Shown here: in pieces, positions 1 to 13,400 of the stretch
Numbering within the stretch: the first letter of the stretch is position 1
Layout of the letters: each line of letters begins with the position of its first letter
NCBI GenBank assembly: GCA_023053575.1
Contig: JAKZAP010000013.1
Span: 22,437,070 to 22,501,069 of the forward strand
Source of the DNA: Branchinecta lynchi
Lineage: Eukaryota > Arthropoda > Branchiopoda > Anostraca > Branchinectidae
Direction of reading: 5' to 3'
Length of the DNA: 64,000 bases
Translations under genes and position numbers: made by a program
Notes under the pieces: generated by a model
The model's input: only the letters and a program-made list of their open reading frames with translations
The model's database searches: none
What the model was told of the DNA's origin: nothing

Positions 1-599
1 AAAATCGTGTCGTTAAATTCAGTAATTGTGAACTATTCATCAGTGCGAAGCTTTTAGATGTGGTGGTACGGTACTGGAAAATTCTCGTTCCGTCAATCAG
101 AAATTGTTTGGGCAAAATCACTTAAAAGCACTTTTTCGCTCCTTTCTATTCCTTGATGGTAAACCAACCTCACCGGCAAACCTGTTTATTTGCTTTGCTC
201 TTGAGTGATTTCTCTGATCCCACCCACAAAATGCCATTTTTAGTTGATCTGGCCTGGCTGTACATGGTACAATTAATCCCGGAAGTGGTCCACTTTATTT
301 GGTGACTTGTGACTTTCAAATTCACATCGGTGATGCCCACCAACTGTGCCGGCCGAAGCTGGATGAGGCCGAATAACATGCAACGACCCGAAATATTTAA
401 TTCCAAATCTTTACAAAAACTCTTGCAAAGTGCCTTTTCCTCGACGCAACTTCTTAAAAATGCTTTATGTTTGAGAGCTGGCCAAAATGCTTCAGGTTTG
501 AGAGCCAGCCAAGACTTGAAACGATTTGAGAAAAAGCACTCGGAACATTATGGTTTTTTCTTCGTTATGCCTAGTTTGACTGCTTCCGCTTCTGATTTA
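1..599. other. Sequence with no recognised gene
   Basis: I see no coding exon with plausible splice sites and no recognisable protein. The open frames here are short and resemble no family known to me. A TTTA-rich stretch at about 597-615 marks the boundary with the minus-strand LINE fragment that follows. Confidence 0.4.
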
Positions 600-1030
600 T
601 TTATTCATTTATTTCCCTTGGAACTGAGGAGTACAAAATAATGTATAAAAAAGAACTGTGCCTAAACCATCTGGTCCATTCATTAACACATAAATACTAT
701 AAAAAGTACACACGATGTCGACAACTAAGTTACAATTATGTACGCACTATTTTATCCACTTGTTAAAAAATGGGTACATGTTGTGGGTTGGGAGGGCTAC
801 CAAAGCTTTCTTATAAAAGTTGGTCATCTTTTCCCTCAAAATTAGAACTGGGTCTTTTACATTAAAATTGGAAACCAACTGCGAATTACTGAAAGAAATG
901 GGGAACCCAAGAAGAAATTTGGAATATTTGAAATATGAAATTTTAATAGCAGATATGTCGCAAATTAGAAAATTTTCTACGGTTGTTGCAGCAAAAAGAA
1001 CATGAGGTAAAGCAACAACGGTGAACAATG
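600..1030 (-). mobile_element. LINE 3' end fragment, minus strand
   Basis: A minus-strand frame at 747-1028 ends in a stop and resembles the frame at 45553-45810. Shared features are a KFLLGFPIS motif, a K-rich middle and a terminal FF followed by one or two lysines. Downstream in element orientation both copies have a similar A/T-rich tail with a TTTA- or TTATT-type simple repeat. This is the layout of a CR1/L2-like LINE 3' end carrying the tail of its second ORF. The assignment to a LINE is inferred from the tail and repetition; no catalytic motif is present in this piece. Confidence 0.45.
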
Positions 1031-1377
1031 ACCCGAGGATGTCTTTCCTGTATCGCCCACGAAAACGAATTAAGAGGCCAAATGCCTTGCGAATTCTTTA
1101 TATATGATTGACAATTATAGACTGAGAAACCTTAGCTGACGATGCATATGGGATCCCTAAGTACGTCACTATATCACATGCTGAAAAAATAATCCCATTA
1201 CCGCAATCAAGACATTCATTTCCTTCCACGGTGCTATTTACAACAAAAAACTGGCACTTACCAGCATTTCAACTGCGTAAGTACTCTAAGTAAAGGGTCA
1301 GTTATGTCTGAGTCAGACAGAAGACGAAAAACAGACAAAGATAGGTAACTGCGAATTTGTACCTCTCCCTGAGCTCT
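1031..1377. other. Unannotated spacer between LINE fragments
   Basis: No coding exon, RNA gene or repeat matching others in the window was recognised here. Confidence 0.3.
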
Positions 1378-1447
1378 TTAAGTAATTTGATGGCCACAAC
1401 CGTAAAGGCCAGGAGGCCGAGCCTCGTTCCTTGAGGTGCTCCACAAG

Positions 1448-1479
<32 letters not shown>

Positions 1480-2410
1480 TTCAGCCGTAGCCATATACAC
1501 AGAGGAAAAAAGCACACATTCTAGCCTAAATATCACACATAACCACATATGTACACCACACAGACCACACAGAGCTCTCAAACTTCTCCGTTTTGGAGTT
1601 CGATGCATTGCAACCGTTCTGAGAGGAAACTTGTCAGCATCCCGGTAACAATCACTGTAAAGCTCTCCAGCACCTTTGAAAAAGTAGACGTCTTCGATAT
1701 GGGCCGAAGATCATTTACTGACTTTGGGGAGGTCTTCTTCGGAATAGGGTTGATGATGGCTGTCTTGAACCTCTTGGGGAAAACCCCCTCAAGAAGGCAC
1801 TGGTTGACCACAGCTGTAAAAGGGCAGCGATTTCCCCACAGCAGTACTTGATGAGCCGAATTGGAATTTCTCCCGGATATGAAGACTTAGTTGCGTCCAG
1901 CTTTGAGAATGCTTCTTTGATTTGTCTACTTCGACCACTGGAATCTCGGAAAATGGTGGGAGGTCGGGAAGCTCTTTAAGGCCGGGGTGCTTTCTACAAA
2001 TCGTTGCAAAGTGTTGGTTGATTTCTACAGCTGGTAAACGTTCTACTTCCTCATCCAAGTTCAATTTTCCGTTTCTCCCTGGCCATCATTTTTTGTACAG
2101 TAGAGTGAAACTTTTTTGGGTCAGACTTGGCCAGTTTTCTTTCTGTAGCAGCGCCGTGTGACTTTCGACTCGCCTTGATTTTTCGAACAATAATGTTTCT
2201 TATTTTTCTTGTTCGGTCTTTATCGCCATTCAGGTAGTACGTTTCTCTTTCAGATATAAGACTTTTAATCTCGGCGGTGATCCACGGTGACAATCCAGCG
2301 GCAATTGATATGTTACAAGTTATTATTACGACGGTTGTAAGATGTGTTCGTGGGGAACTTAGCGGCAACGGCTCTTTTTGTCGGTAAATTCTCTCCCCCC
2401 TCCCCACACA
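1378..2410 (-). pseudogene. Decayed LINE reverse transcriptase fragment
   Basis: Three minus-strand frames read in order give the region before and into a LINE reverse transcriptase. At 2410-2051 there is a basic stretch containing SPWITAEIK. At 2064-1789 there is a linker containing INQHFATI. At 1811-1578 there is the first RT block, NQCLLEGVFPKRFK...IPKK...NDLRPIS. A further RT block of the GAPQGTRLG type is readable at 1378-1440. The frames are out of register with each other and the later palm motifs are missing, so the copy is dead. A TTTA tract plus about 100 bp (1441-1560) interrupts it and resembles 60157-60260, suggesting a nested LINE 3' end. Confidence 0.75.
1441..1560 (-). repeat. 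TTTA microsatellite and LINE 3' tail, nested
   Basis: A run of TTTA units (about 1446-1480) is followed by a segment with GCCGTAGCCA and CACATAACCACATATGTA motifs. Both motifs recur at 60157-60260 next to another TTTA tract. The pairing of simple repeat and shared flank is typical of a CR1/L2-like LINE 3' terminus read on the minus strand. It lies between two RT blocks of the surrounding element. Confidence 0.55.
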
Positions 2411-2564
2411 CAGACGATAATGGGCTAGTTTCGCCACTGAGTACATCCATTCTACATGATAGACATCCTATTTTTGTATTAATCATCCACTAGTTTGGCA
2501 GCTTATCTGAAGAAAAACAAGAGCAAAAAAGGAAACAAAGAGCAAAAAAGTAACAGAGAGTCAA

Positions 2565-2760
2565 ATTTTTTGTAAAACTAATTTTAATGCATCAGTTCAA
2601 ATTTTTCTTTCACTGTACATTCGTATATTTAAATTCACACATTCGCCTTTTCGTTTGAACTTCACCTAAAAAGCGAAGCTTGCAATACCCAGAAAAATTT
2701 GAACTAAGCTCTGCGTGTGAAATTTTTTTAATCTGTATTTTTTCCGTAAAAATCATGTTT
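2565..2760. repeat. Dispersed repeat J, copy 1
   Basis: About 190 bp recurring at 9795-9990 and 10115-10305. Shared landmarks are TAAAACTAATTTTAATGCAT near the left, AAAAAGCGAAGCTTGCAATA in the middle, and GTGTGAAATTTTTTAATCTG near the right. No ORF. Class unknown. Confidence 0.6.
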
Positions 2761-2830
2761 TGGCTGGATAAGTTGAAGCTTGGGATATAGAGAAAAGGGC
2801 TATTTCTTACTAAGCAGTAGTTTTTGCTCG

Positions 2831-4178
2831 TTTTTATGGTACTTGAGCTTATTCAAGTGCCATATAGCGATCGTAATGTCTGTCGGTCTGTCCGCATTTT
2901 GCTGGTTTGGGCACTTCCACATGACCTAGGACGATAAAACTTGGCACGCGTATCAGGGACCCAACCGGATTAACTTGGAAATAATCACTTCCCCGATCTG
3001 ACCATCAATGGGGGAGTGGCAAGATGGGGAATCCGGAAATTAGTAACATTCATAACTTTGGAACGGATGATCGGGCGTGCATTAAACTTGACAGGGTATC
3101 AAAAACAAGTGTCTTGGATGTTCATTGAAAAATTCGGATCGGATCCGATAACTGGGGGGGGGGGCTGGAGGGGGACACCCGGAATCTCTTGAAACGCTTT
3201 TTCTAGTTTTTGTCAAACCCCTACCCCTTTCTTCACACTAGTATAGCTCTACGCCTTGATGAGTCATCCTTTCTTCACACTAGTTTAGCTCTGCTCGTGG
3301 ATGAGTCATTCTGTGCTTAAATTCGTTCGGAGAGAGCTAGAGCAATCGAAGGTCCAAGGGGTTGGTATAATAAGTTCTTGAACCTTAGTAGGGGTTGATA
3401 TAGATTAGGGGGTGCTAGGATGATGAAACTTGGCAGGCTTATCAGGGACCCGACCAAACCGACCTGGAAATATTCAGCTTCCCGATCCGACGATTTGGGG
3501 GGGGGGAGTGGAGGGGGGGGGGGGAATCCGGAAAATTGAGTTGTGTGTAACTTTCGAACGGGTGAACGGATTGAAATGAAACTTAGTACCTGAATAAGTG
3601 ACGTATCTCTGATGCTCCGTTTGAAGTGCGAACTGGATTCGACAGCGACGACAGCTATGGAGGAGTTGGGGGGGGGGGGGGTAACCAGAAATCCCGAGAA
3701 GCGTTTAGAATGGAGGGATTGGAGTGAAACTTGCTGGGAATACTTTTAAGCAAAATATGCGTTTTTCGTGATCTCCATGAGCCCATTACTATTTTTGCCT
3801 TAAGGGTTTTGCGTACAAATGAGGTTCTGGCTCCTTTAAAGTGAGGCATCTTCACCGCAAGGTCGAAAAGTACTTTTTATCAAACGATACCTTCTAGCTA
3901 CTAGCAGGCGAAACCCTAGACAAAGCAGAGGTCCGACTCGAAACGGGAAATTACGCTGCAACAGTTCAAAGAAGAAACGTACTTGATATAAATGTCGAAA
4001 CCATTTTGAAGACCATTGAACCGCCCAACGAAGAAGAGTTCTAGAAATGCATTTTACGGTACTTTTTACTTACTAGTGTATAATAAAATAATATTCGACT
4101 CTTAACTCCCGAACAAAAAACTCCCGCCAACATTTTGCCTATTCTTGCAAGTGCCATATGAGCTTTCAGCTCTTGTTG
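2831..4178 (+). mobile_element. G-rich Helentron-like repeat, copy 1
   Basis: The left end has TTTTTATGGTACTTG followed by CAAGTGCCATATAGCGATCG and CTGTC repeats. The right end has CAAGTGCCATATGAGCT, then AGCTCTTGTT with a short GAGCT/AGCTC stem. The ends are therefore partly inverted (ATGGCACTTG versus CAAGTGCCAT in other copies). The interior repeats modules containing GATGAAACTTGG, GGATCCGGTGAC-like blocks and long G runs. No transposase is visible. The architecture (subterminal inverted repeats, 3' hairpin, tandem core) recalls non-autonomous Helentrons, but that class is inference. Its right end lies about 35 bp before the splice acceptor of the first GMPPB coding exon. Confidence 0.6.
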
Positions 4179-4212
4179 AGTTTATTTAACTGAATTTAAC
4201 ACCACCTTGTAG

Positions 4213-4439
4213 ATGCCAAGATCGGAAGAATGAAGGCTATCATTCTTGTTGGAGGGTATGGCACAAGACTTAGACCATTGACACTCAGTCGTCCAAAGCC
4301 ATTGGTAGAATTTGCAAATAAGCCTATGCTTGTTCACCAATTGGAAGCCCTGTTGGAAGCTGGAGTGTCACATGTGATTTTGGCAGTGTCATACAGAGCA
4401 CAGCAGATGGAGGATGAACTTTCTGCTATTGCACAAAAA
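4213..4439 (+). CDS. GMPPB: GMPPB exon with start codon (coding exon 1)
   Basis: An AG acceptor at 4211-4212 precedes 17 nt of 5' UTR, and the ATG is at 4230. It encodes residues 1-70, including the GGYGTRLRP nucleotide-binding signature. The donor GTAAGT starts at 4440, phase 0. A diverged copy of this exon, with the same 17 nt leader length, lies at 61103-61323. Confidence 0.95.
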
Positions 4440-7400
4440 GTAAGTAATAATTTATGAATATCCCAACTAGTTGTCCCAATTAAAGTAAGTTGTCGTCCCA
4501 ACAAATAATGCTTGATGAAAAAATAACAATTGCAGTTTCCAACCAGTTGTTCCTAATTTAAAGGCCAAATATTTTGCTGTTTTCACAATTCAGCAAGTAG
4601 TTGGCGAACACTGATAAAAAAAATAGAGATGTATTTATATTATTTCCTGTTCATCTCCTGAGCATGTAAACATGAAAATACCTCCGCTGAGTCTGATAAC
4701 GGAATCGGCTGTTTCGTGATTCAGCCTGACATGTCTTCTCGTGATCCTGAGTCGTCTAATTTTGTTTATAAACTGGTTAGCCTAGTGGTGTTCTATTTGC
4801 TGGTGCACCTGTTTTTCATTTGCACTTTCATTCTGTAATATTTATTAGGAGAGGACCAAATGCATGCACTTACTTCAATCATTCTATTTTAAGTGTTAAC
4901 GCGGTAGCTCATCACAGGTGACGAGATAAGCTAGGGTGTGTTAAAATAAAAGCCAGCGGTCATGGCAACCATAGACACCATAACATCATTTCTCGAATTC
5001 TGTTGCTCCCGTGTAGAAAAGGGATATATATCTAAAAGTATTGGTTTCTTTGTGATCTGTCCGGTTTCTTCATATCTATTAAACAGCTCTCATTCCTCAT
5101 TTTACACACCGACTGTTCATTCATACCCCTTTCATTTCTTTCCGTTTTTTGTTCCTTGCATTTTCGAACTACTTCACATTTGTGTCCGCGTTGCTTATGC
5201 AACAACCATTCCCAAGATACTCTTTATGACTAAGTCCAAAACACGCCAGTGATCCTCAGGAAGAACTAGAAAATGTCTCACTAGCGACTCAAACTCAACA
5301 ACTCAAATCCTGTGTGAAAGAGTCACCGCGATCTTTGGGAGCAGCTGTGATACCTTCCGCTAGGTACCCGCCGATTTTGCATCGGCAAGAAGAGGTAGTC
5401 ATCAAGAGTATTGTTTAGATTAGACAAAATTTCTGTTCGAGGATTGACAGAAGGTCCCTGGAGTGTATTACGTTGTTATTATCATTGGACTAGTAAGATT
5501 TATTTATTTTTTAGCTTGGCATCACACTCTCATTCTCGCACGAGCAGGAGCCTCTTGGAACAGCAGGTCCTCTAGCTTTGGCAAAGGAGCTCCTAGGGGC
5601 AGAAGATTTGAATGATCCCTTTTTTGTCCTCAATTCTGACGTCATATGCGAATTTCCCTTTAAAGATATGGTGGGTTTCCATAAGGCACATGGGAAGGAG
5701 GGGACGATTGTGGTAAGCATGGCGTCTTCTATTCGGCTAATTCAGTAGTTTTCTAGTTTTGCGTGTCTAAGGTGTTTCAAATGCCTGGGCTTTCAAATTT
5801 GATCTTACTAGCATTTTTAGCTAATGACCTCAGACATTGAAGCAAGTTTTTATTCAGAGCCATGACCAAAGGTGAACCTAAAGATTCAAGAGAGATCGCA
5901 ACATAGTCAACGAAATTTGAATTCAGTCAGCATAGCAATGCTGACCAAGTAGTAAGCCAGACTTTAACGTCGAAGGTCCTTTCTTCTGAGTATAGAGTCA
6001 ATCTTTATGTTTTTGTCAAATATCTCCGTTTTCTTCTGTACCTTCCTCGTCGCATGTGCGATCACCGAATTGTGGAGAAGTTTCTGGTATCCGGAAAACG
6101 TAAGTGGAGGGATACCTATGACATCGCAAAAGTTGTCCGTCTGTCCGTCTGTTTGCACGAAAACTCTCATAGGGGTTGAGCTATTTTGTTCAAACATGGC
6201 ACGATGAGTTTTTGGGTCAAAGTACAGATCAAGTTCGAAGATGGGCTCTACAGCCCTATATTGATGGGTGTGATGGGGGGGGGGGGTCAAATTAAGGGAC
6301 GACACCAGAAAATATTTCTCAAAGCTAATGAGATAGTCGATTTAGGGGTAAGGAAACATGCTGAATCCAAGTATGAAAATTATTTTCTCGCCGGACAAGT
6401 ATAGTTCACCCGGAATCTGGCAAAAACCGGAAATTTTTGAAAAGTAAAAGTTTTCACGCCGGAAAAGTAGTATATTTTAGCATAGTCGATATAGAGTGAG
6501 GAGACATGCTGTTGCAGCTTTCGAACATACTAATGCGATCTCCCGCCCTATTCGTTAATCAACCCTCGAACAACAGAAAATACATTTGCAGCAACAGACG
6601 GATTTTTTCATCAACCCTCGAACAACAGAAAATCTATTTGCAGCAACAGACGGATTTTTATGGCACTTGCCCTTCGGACAAGTGCCATATAGCGATCGCA
6701 ATTTCTGTCCGTCCGTCGGTCTGTCCAAGTTTTGCTAGTTTGGGCACTTCCACATAAGCTAGGACGATGAAACTTGGCAGGCATATCAGGGACCCCAAAT
6801 GATTAAGTTGGAAATAGTCACTTCCCCCATCCGAGCACCGTGGGGGGGGGGGGGAGTGGAGGGAGGGAGAATCCGGAATCTTGAGGTAATTATAACTTTT
6901 GAACGGGTGGTCGGATCTCGATGAAACTTGATATTTGGAAAGACCTCATGCCTCAGACGACCCATTTAAAATCCGGGCCGGATCCAGTGACTTTTGGGGG
7001 GAGCTGGAGGGGGCAACCGGAAATCTTGGGAAACGCTATGAGTGGAGGGATCGAGATGAAACTTGGTGGGAAGACACATAGCAAACACTAGATATATCAT
7101 TGACATAACCGACCCGATTCGGGCACTGTGGGGGGAGTGGAGGGAGGGGGAATCCAGAATCTTGAGGTATTTATAACTTTTGAACGGGTGATCGGATCTC
7201 GATGGAACTTGATATTTGGAAAGACCTCATGTCTCAGACGACCCACTTAAAATCCGGACCGGATCCGGTGACTTTTGGGGGGGAGCAGGAGGGGGCAACC
7301 GGAAATCTTGGGAAACGCTATGAGTGGAGGGATCGAGATGAAACTTGGTGGGAAGACACCTAGCAAACACACATCATTGACATAACCGAGCCGATTCGGG

Positions 7401-10400
7401 CACTGTGGGGGGAGTGGAGGGAGGGGGAATCCGGAATCTTGAGGTATTTATAACTTTTGAACGGGTGATCGGATCTCGATGGAACTTGATATTTGGAAAG
7501 ACCTCATGCCTCAGACGACCGACTTAAAATCCGGACCGGATCCGGTAACTTTTGGGGGGAGCTGGAGGGGGCAACCGGAAATCTTGGGAAACGCTATTAG
7601 TGGAGGGATCGAGATGAAACTTGGTGGGAAGACACCTAGCAAACACTAGATACATTATTGACATAACCGAGCCGATTCGGGCACTGTCGGGGGAGTGGAG
7701 GGAGGGGGAATCCGGAATCTTGAGGTATTTATAACTTTTGAACGGGTGACCGGATCTCGATGAAACTTGATATTTGGATAGACCTCATGCCTCAGACGAC
7801 CCACTTAAAATCCGGACCGGATCCGGTGACTTTTGGGGGGAGCTGGAGGGGGCAACCGGAAATGTTGGAAAACGCTATGAGTGGAGGGATCGAGATGAAA
7901 CTTGGTGGGAAGAGACCTAGCAAACACTAGATACGTCATTGACATAACCGAGCCGTGCCTACTCGTAACAAGTGCCATATGAGCTCGTAGCTCTTGTTTC
8001 ATTTAATTTTCTGTCAGGTTACAAAAGTCGAGGAGCCTTCAAAGTATGGTGTGGTTGTGTACAAAGAAGATGGACGAATTGAGAGATTCGTTGAAAAGCC
8101 GCAAGAGTTTGTCTCCAACAAGATTAACGCAGGACTGTATATCCTGAATCCCAGTGTTTTAAAGCGAATAGAGGTAAGGAGATTTCATCAAAGAACGTGT
8201 TCCACCCTACTTACCGTAGTTACTACGTATGACGTCACGAATTTTTCTTGGCGTCAAAGCTGGAACACATTTTTTAATTTTCGGTAAAATATCACTCCAC
8301 GGGACAATCCAGCCAATCACGGTACAGAGATCCGTAGTTACCACGGTTACTGCGGTCTCGAGCATGGTAAGCAAATAGTTACCATTTGGAGAAGGTCAAG
8401 CGTATTAACTTTTTGTGAGGTTGGAACGGAAATATTAACTAATAGTTACTATTGTTAGAAGGGTGGACCACGCTCAAAGTATGCTTAACTAGCCTACCTG
8501 AATTGCCTCGCTCTTAACGTTTCAGTGAATGTTGCGTTAACGTCGCAGTACTGAGGCTCCAAGAAGCTGGCAGCGAAAACCCAAGACCCGCCCTATGTTA
8601 TGCAAAGGTTGTTCGAGCCGAATAGTTTGTTTGGACGGCAAAATCGAGGCGTCAACTACGGAATCCGGGTAAATGATCATTCCTTCCTCCGTGCTTATTG
8701 AAATCCTCCTTGCGAAAACGACGTCAGTGCATACAAATTTGGCAATGGAAACTTACGAACATAATATGTCGTTTGCGAAACTTTTTCGCATCTGGTATCG
8801 ATGAAGGTAGCAGAAAAGCTCCTTAGCATTCTGATCTTGTCGTTGAAATTATTCGGTAGTTTATTACCCCTTAGGCGTTTTTCCGTGCTCCCACAAAGGG
8901 TTTGTGGATTGTGGCTCGAAAAGAGCGTTTCCATGGTCTTTTGTGCGGCCCACAAGTGTGTTTCCGCGACCAACAATATTTGTGTGGCTTGCTTTGTGGC
9001 TCATATACGACAAACAACTGCCGAGGTGATGATTTTGGGGCTCGTTATTGCGGGAAATCCAGTTTAGCAGCAAGCGAAACAATAAAATTAATCATTTTCT
9101 GAAGCATGCAGACACAAATCTGAGCTTTCTTATTGCACAGACTGGTAACCATGTAAGTCTTAAGTTCTGTTTGTTGAGTTTTTATCTGAATTTTATTTTT
9201 ATTTTCAAAGATTTAAAATACCGCCCCAAAAATACTCGAAACGGCGTTTCCGTGAGTCTCAACTTATTGCTCGACTGTGTTGCACACAACCGTGTTTCCG
9301 CGAGAAATACTCAGAAGTGTGTGGCACAGAGTCGTGTCGCGGAAAAACGCCTCTTGTGTCCTGTGTGGCACTTTCATGTAAAGTTGATTGTAAACTCTAC
9401 ATTAGTTGTCTCTTGTATCGTTTTAGGCCTTTTTCCGCGACACAATTATGGGCCTCACACTTCTGAGTGTTTGTCGCGGAAGCACGAGTGTTTGCCACAC
9501 GTTCGAGCCACTAGTTGAAACTCGCGGAAACGCCGTTTTTTCTATTTTTGGCGGTGATTTCATATATCTGAAAATAAAATTCATATAAAATCGCAGTAAA
9601 TACAACTCCAGGCTTATTTCCTTATCATTCTGTACAAAAAGTATCCTCAGTTTTAAGTCTATATTCTTGAAAAAGTAGTTAGCTTTATTCAGGGGCGTCA
9701 CTAGCCTTTTACCTTGGGGGGGGGGACGTCCCGTTTGTGCCGACGAACTAAAAATGTGTCGCGCACATACGCCACTAGCGTATAACAGAACCGATGTAAA
9801 ACTAACTGTAATACATCAGTTGAAGATATTCCTTTAATGTAATTTCGTATTTTGAAGTTCACATATTCGGCTTTTCATTTCAACTTTCGCTAAAAAGCGA
9901 AGCTTCCAACGACTGTACCCAGAACAAGCTAAAATAAGTGCCGCAGGCGAAATTTTCTGTATTCTGACTTTTGTCCGGAAACATTTTGCTATATCTACCA
10001 TACAAGTTCTAGCTTTTAACGTGTTTCAATCCCCCAAGAGTGTCAATCCAGAAACGCCACTTAAACGAAACACCGATCTTCCAAATAGAGAGTACTACAA
10101 AATGCGCCGCAGGCGAAATTTTGTGTAAAACTAATTTTAATGCATCAGTTGAAATTGTTCTTTTACTGTAAATTCGTATATTTATATTCACACATTCGCC
10201 TTTTCGTCCTAAAAAGCGAAGCTTGCAATACCCAGAATAATTTGAACTAAGCGCTGCGTGTGAAATTTTTTAATCTGTATTTTTTTCGTAAAAATTTGTG
10301 CCCGACAATGTTTGCAGTATTTGATTTCTTAAATATAAAAAGAAACCGATGTGCCGAAAGAACATCGACACTCGACAAAAACATTCAGAATTCGATTTCT

Positions 10401-13400
10401 TCTGTGTTTCGCCCGACAGGACTGTAAAGATCTTTATTTCTTACATGTAAATAGAAGCCGATGTGCCGACGAAACTTAGAACTTATCGAGATGCGCCCGA
10501 TAAAGGTTTACAGAATTTGAATTCTTACGTGTAAAAAGAACCCACTTTGCCGATGAGAATACCGACGCCCCGAAAACCATACAGCATTTGATTTCTTTTG
10601 TGTTTTGCCCGACTGTATTGTACAGAAGTTGATTTCTGACGTGTAAAAATTAACCCGTTGTGCCCGACAAAGCTGCAGCATTTGATTTCTTACGTATAAA
10701 TAGAACCCAATGTGCCGACGAGTCGACCGACGCCCAACAAAAGCATACAAAATTGTATTTCTTCTGTATTCCTTATGTATAAAAAGAACCCGATGTGCCG
10801 TCGACAATACCGAGGCCCGACAAAATAAGCATGCCGAACTCGATTTCTTCTGTGTTTCGCCCGACAGATATTTGCAGGATTTTATTTCTTGCGTATAAAA
10901 AGAACCCGAGATGCCGACGACGCCCGACAAAAGTATACAAGTTTGATTTCTTATTTATTCCTTTTGTATAAAAAGAACCCTTTATGCCGTAGAGAATACC
11001 GAGGCCCGACAAAAGCATGCAGGATTCAATTTCTTCCTTGTTTTGCGCCGACAAACAAGCGAACTTTCGCCGGGCTTTGCCCGACGAAATTACTTTCTCA
11101 AGACATTTGGGGGGGGGGGGGGGCCCTGCCCTTTGCCTGTGTGATACTTTTCGTCAATGCAGTGCCAGTTGCCATAACTTTCGACCATCATCGAGAAAAA
11201 GATGATGACACATTCCTAAATTCCGACGGCTCCTGAATCGCGTACATTCCCTCTGGTTTGACACGATCTTTCCAGAAAATCATGAATAGGTTGAAACTGT
11301 GCATGGCTTCCAAAACTCCCAACAGGTAAAGGGTGACCATGTACGGTTTGAAAAGACGTTTGTACCGTCTTTTGTGAAATTTTTAAATCTTTATTTATAT
11401 ACTGTATTTAAATCTTTAAATACTATATATGTATATATTGACGATTTCGACAAATTTGGTTCTTACCATGATCGTTCGAGAAGAATAAAAGCGATGTCTG
11501 CATCTATCTAATAGAAGTGTGACTCATATATATCGTTCTACAAAGTGAAGAATGAACTGCTACTCCGGTCTAGAATACACCCTGTTTGAAGTGGAGGACT
11601 TGGAACCACCAGTTGGAGCGATTGAAGCACCGCGTTCGGGGGAATCCTTATCTTATCTTGATGTTTCTTACAGCTAAGGCCAATGAGCATAGAAAAAGAA
11701 GTATTCCCCTTTATGGCAGATGATCAGGAACTCTACGCCTTTGAGCTAAAAGGCTTCTGGATGGATGTTGGGCAGCCAAAAGATTTTCTCGTCGGAATGT
11801 GCCTTTACTTGACGTCGTTAAAGCATAAAGAGCCTCAAGCATTGCAAACTGGACCTGCATTCATTGGGAATGTTTTGGTGGTGAGTATGAGCTTGATATA
11901 TTACCAAAGTCTAATTATAAGTGGTTCATAATCTTCAGCCCGTGTATGCCCGACAGAGCTGAGACAGCCTAATGTTTTTTCAGCGTCGGCACATTGACCA
12001 ATCGATCACGATTATTATACCGAGCTGTTGTTCAATTCAGTTTATTTTCAAAACAGATACAACGATCAAGCCGATTTTGTGGTTCTCGTCCATATTACAA
12101 CTAATTATATACAAATATAATTCTGCACTAGTTTGGATATAACAAAGACTTGTCAAACATAACACAAAATATTCAAATCTATTTACAATTAATGATGCGA
12201 TTTAAAAAGGTTGACGAAGGCGGGAACAAAACTTCTTAGATAACGAGTCGTTGTGTCTTTAATTGGCTGCAATTTGGGTATTGGCTGGGCTACCACTCTC
12301 TCAGGCCTTACTCTTGCCGCTGAAATATGTGGGGGGAGGATATCACGTGATGCTGGTGTATTCAAGATTTTAGTTCCAGACACTAAGGAAAGTTTTTCAC
12401 GGCGCTTCAACAGGGTTTCTAAATTATAAATTTTAAGGAGGTCTATGTACGGTATTTTAGGAGACTTGGAAACTGTATCGTGTCAAGCGAATCAGACTTT
12501 TCACGAGTAATTCCAAAGTGCCACACAGGGCAACAGTATTCCAGAAGTGGGCGTATGTATGGTCTGAGTTAGCGACATAAATATGGTTGGGATAGAATTG
12601 CAAGCTCGACAATAATTTCGATAAACTCCTTTGAAATAACTGCAGCAACAAAATCGTATTCAAATCCTGTTTCTGACTCCTCTCTTGAACGGTCTGTCGC
12701 GGTGAAAACAATAGTCGTATTTTTGCAGATACCGTGGTATCTGGTACCATGGTAACTGGATTTGCAGTTAGTCATTTTTGCAGTTACCGTGGTATCTGAA
12801 ACCACAATTGCCGTGCAAAAACAACAATTGCCGAAATTGCGTTTTTCGAAGTAATTTCTAAAGAAAAACTGATATACAGTTACATCACTAAGTTCCAAAC
12901 TTCTTTCTCACCAATATGACTTTTTCAGATACCACGATCAGTTACCACGGTAGGACCGTGCTATCTGAATATCAGATACCACGATAACTTTTGACCGTGT
13001 ATCAGATACCATGATGACTGCGAAAACGAATTTAGACCGTAGTATCAGATACCATGGTATCTGCAAAAACGCAACTAATATAATTCGTAAATTGCCGGTA
13101 ATTTTAAGTTAGTAAAAAATTTAAATTTAACGAGGGTCCGTACAGTTATGGCAGAATACAATTTTGTTGTGGCCAATTTTGCCCGACTGTATTGTACAGA
13201 AGTTGATTTCTGACGTGTAAAAATTAACCCGTTGTGCCCGACAAAGCTGCAGCATTTGATTTCTTACGTATAAATAGAACCCAATGTGCCGACGAGTCGA
13301 CCGACTCGTCGGCCAATTTTACCAATTTTACAACACTAACTTCATAGCAAGGCGCTGAAGCAATCTTTTTTTCGTTTTTATGGCACTTGAGCTTACTCAA

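Noticed and set aside
4962..5252. 96-codon ORF in GMPPB intron 1
   Set aside because: No domain, no splice fit to neighbouring exons, hydrophobic composition expected from T-rich intron sequence.
8695..9518. Several overlapping ORFs of 66-156 codons on both strands
   Set aside because: They read through an inverted-repeat element and its flank, lack splice context and show no recognisable protein.
10508..11236. ORFs up to 140 codons in both strands
   Set aside because: By-products of the GCCCGACA tandem repeat; translated sequence is the repeat itself.
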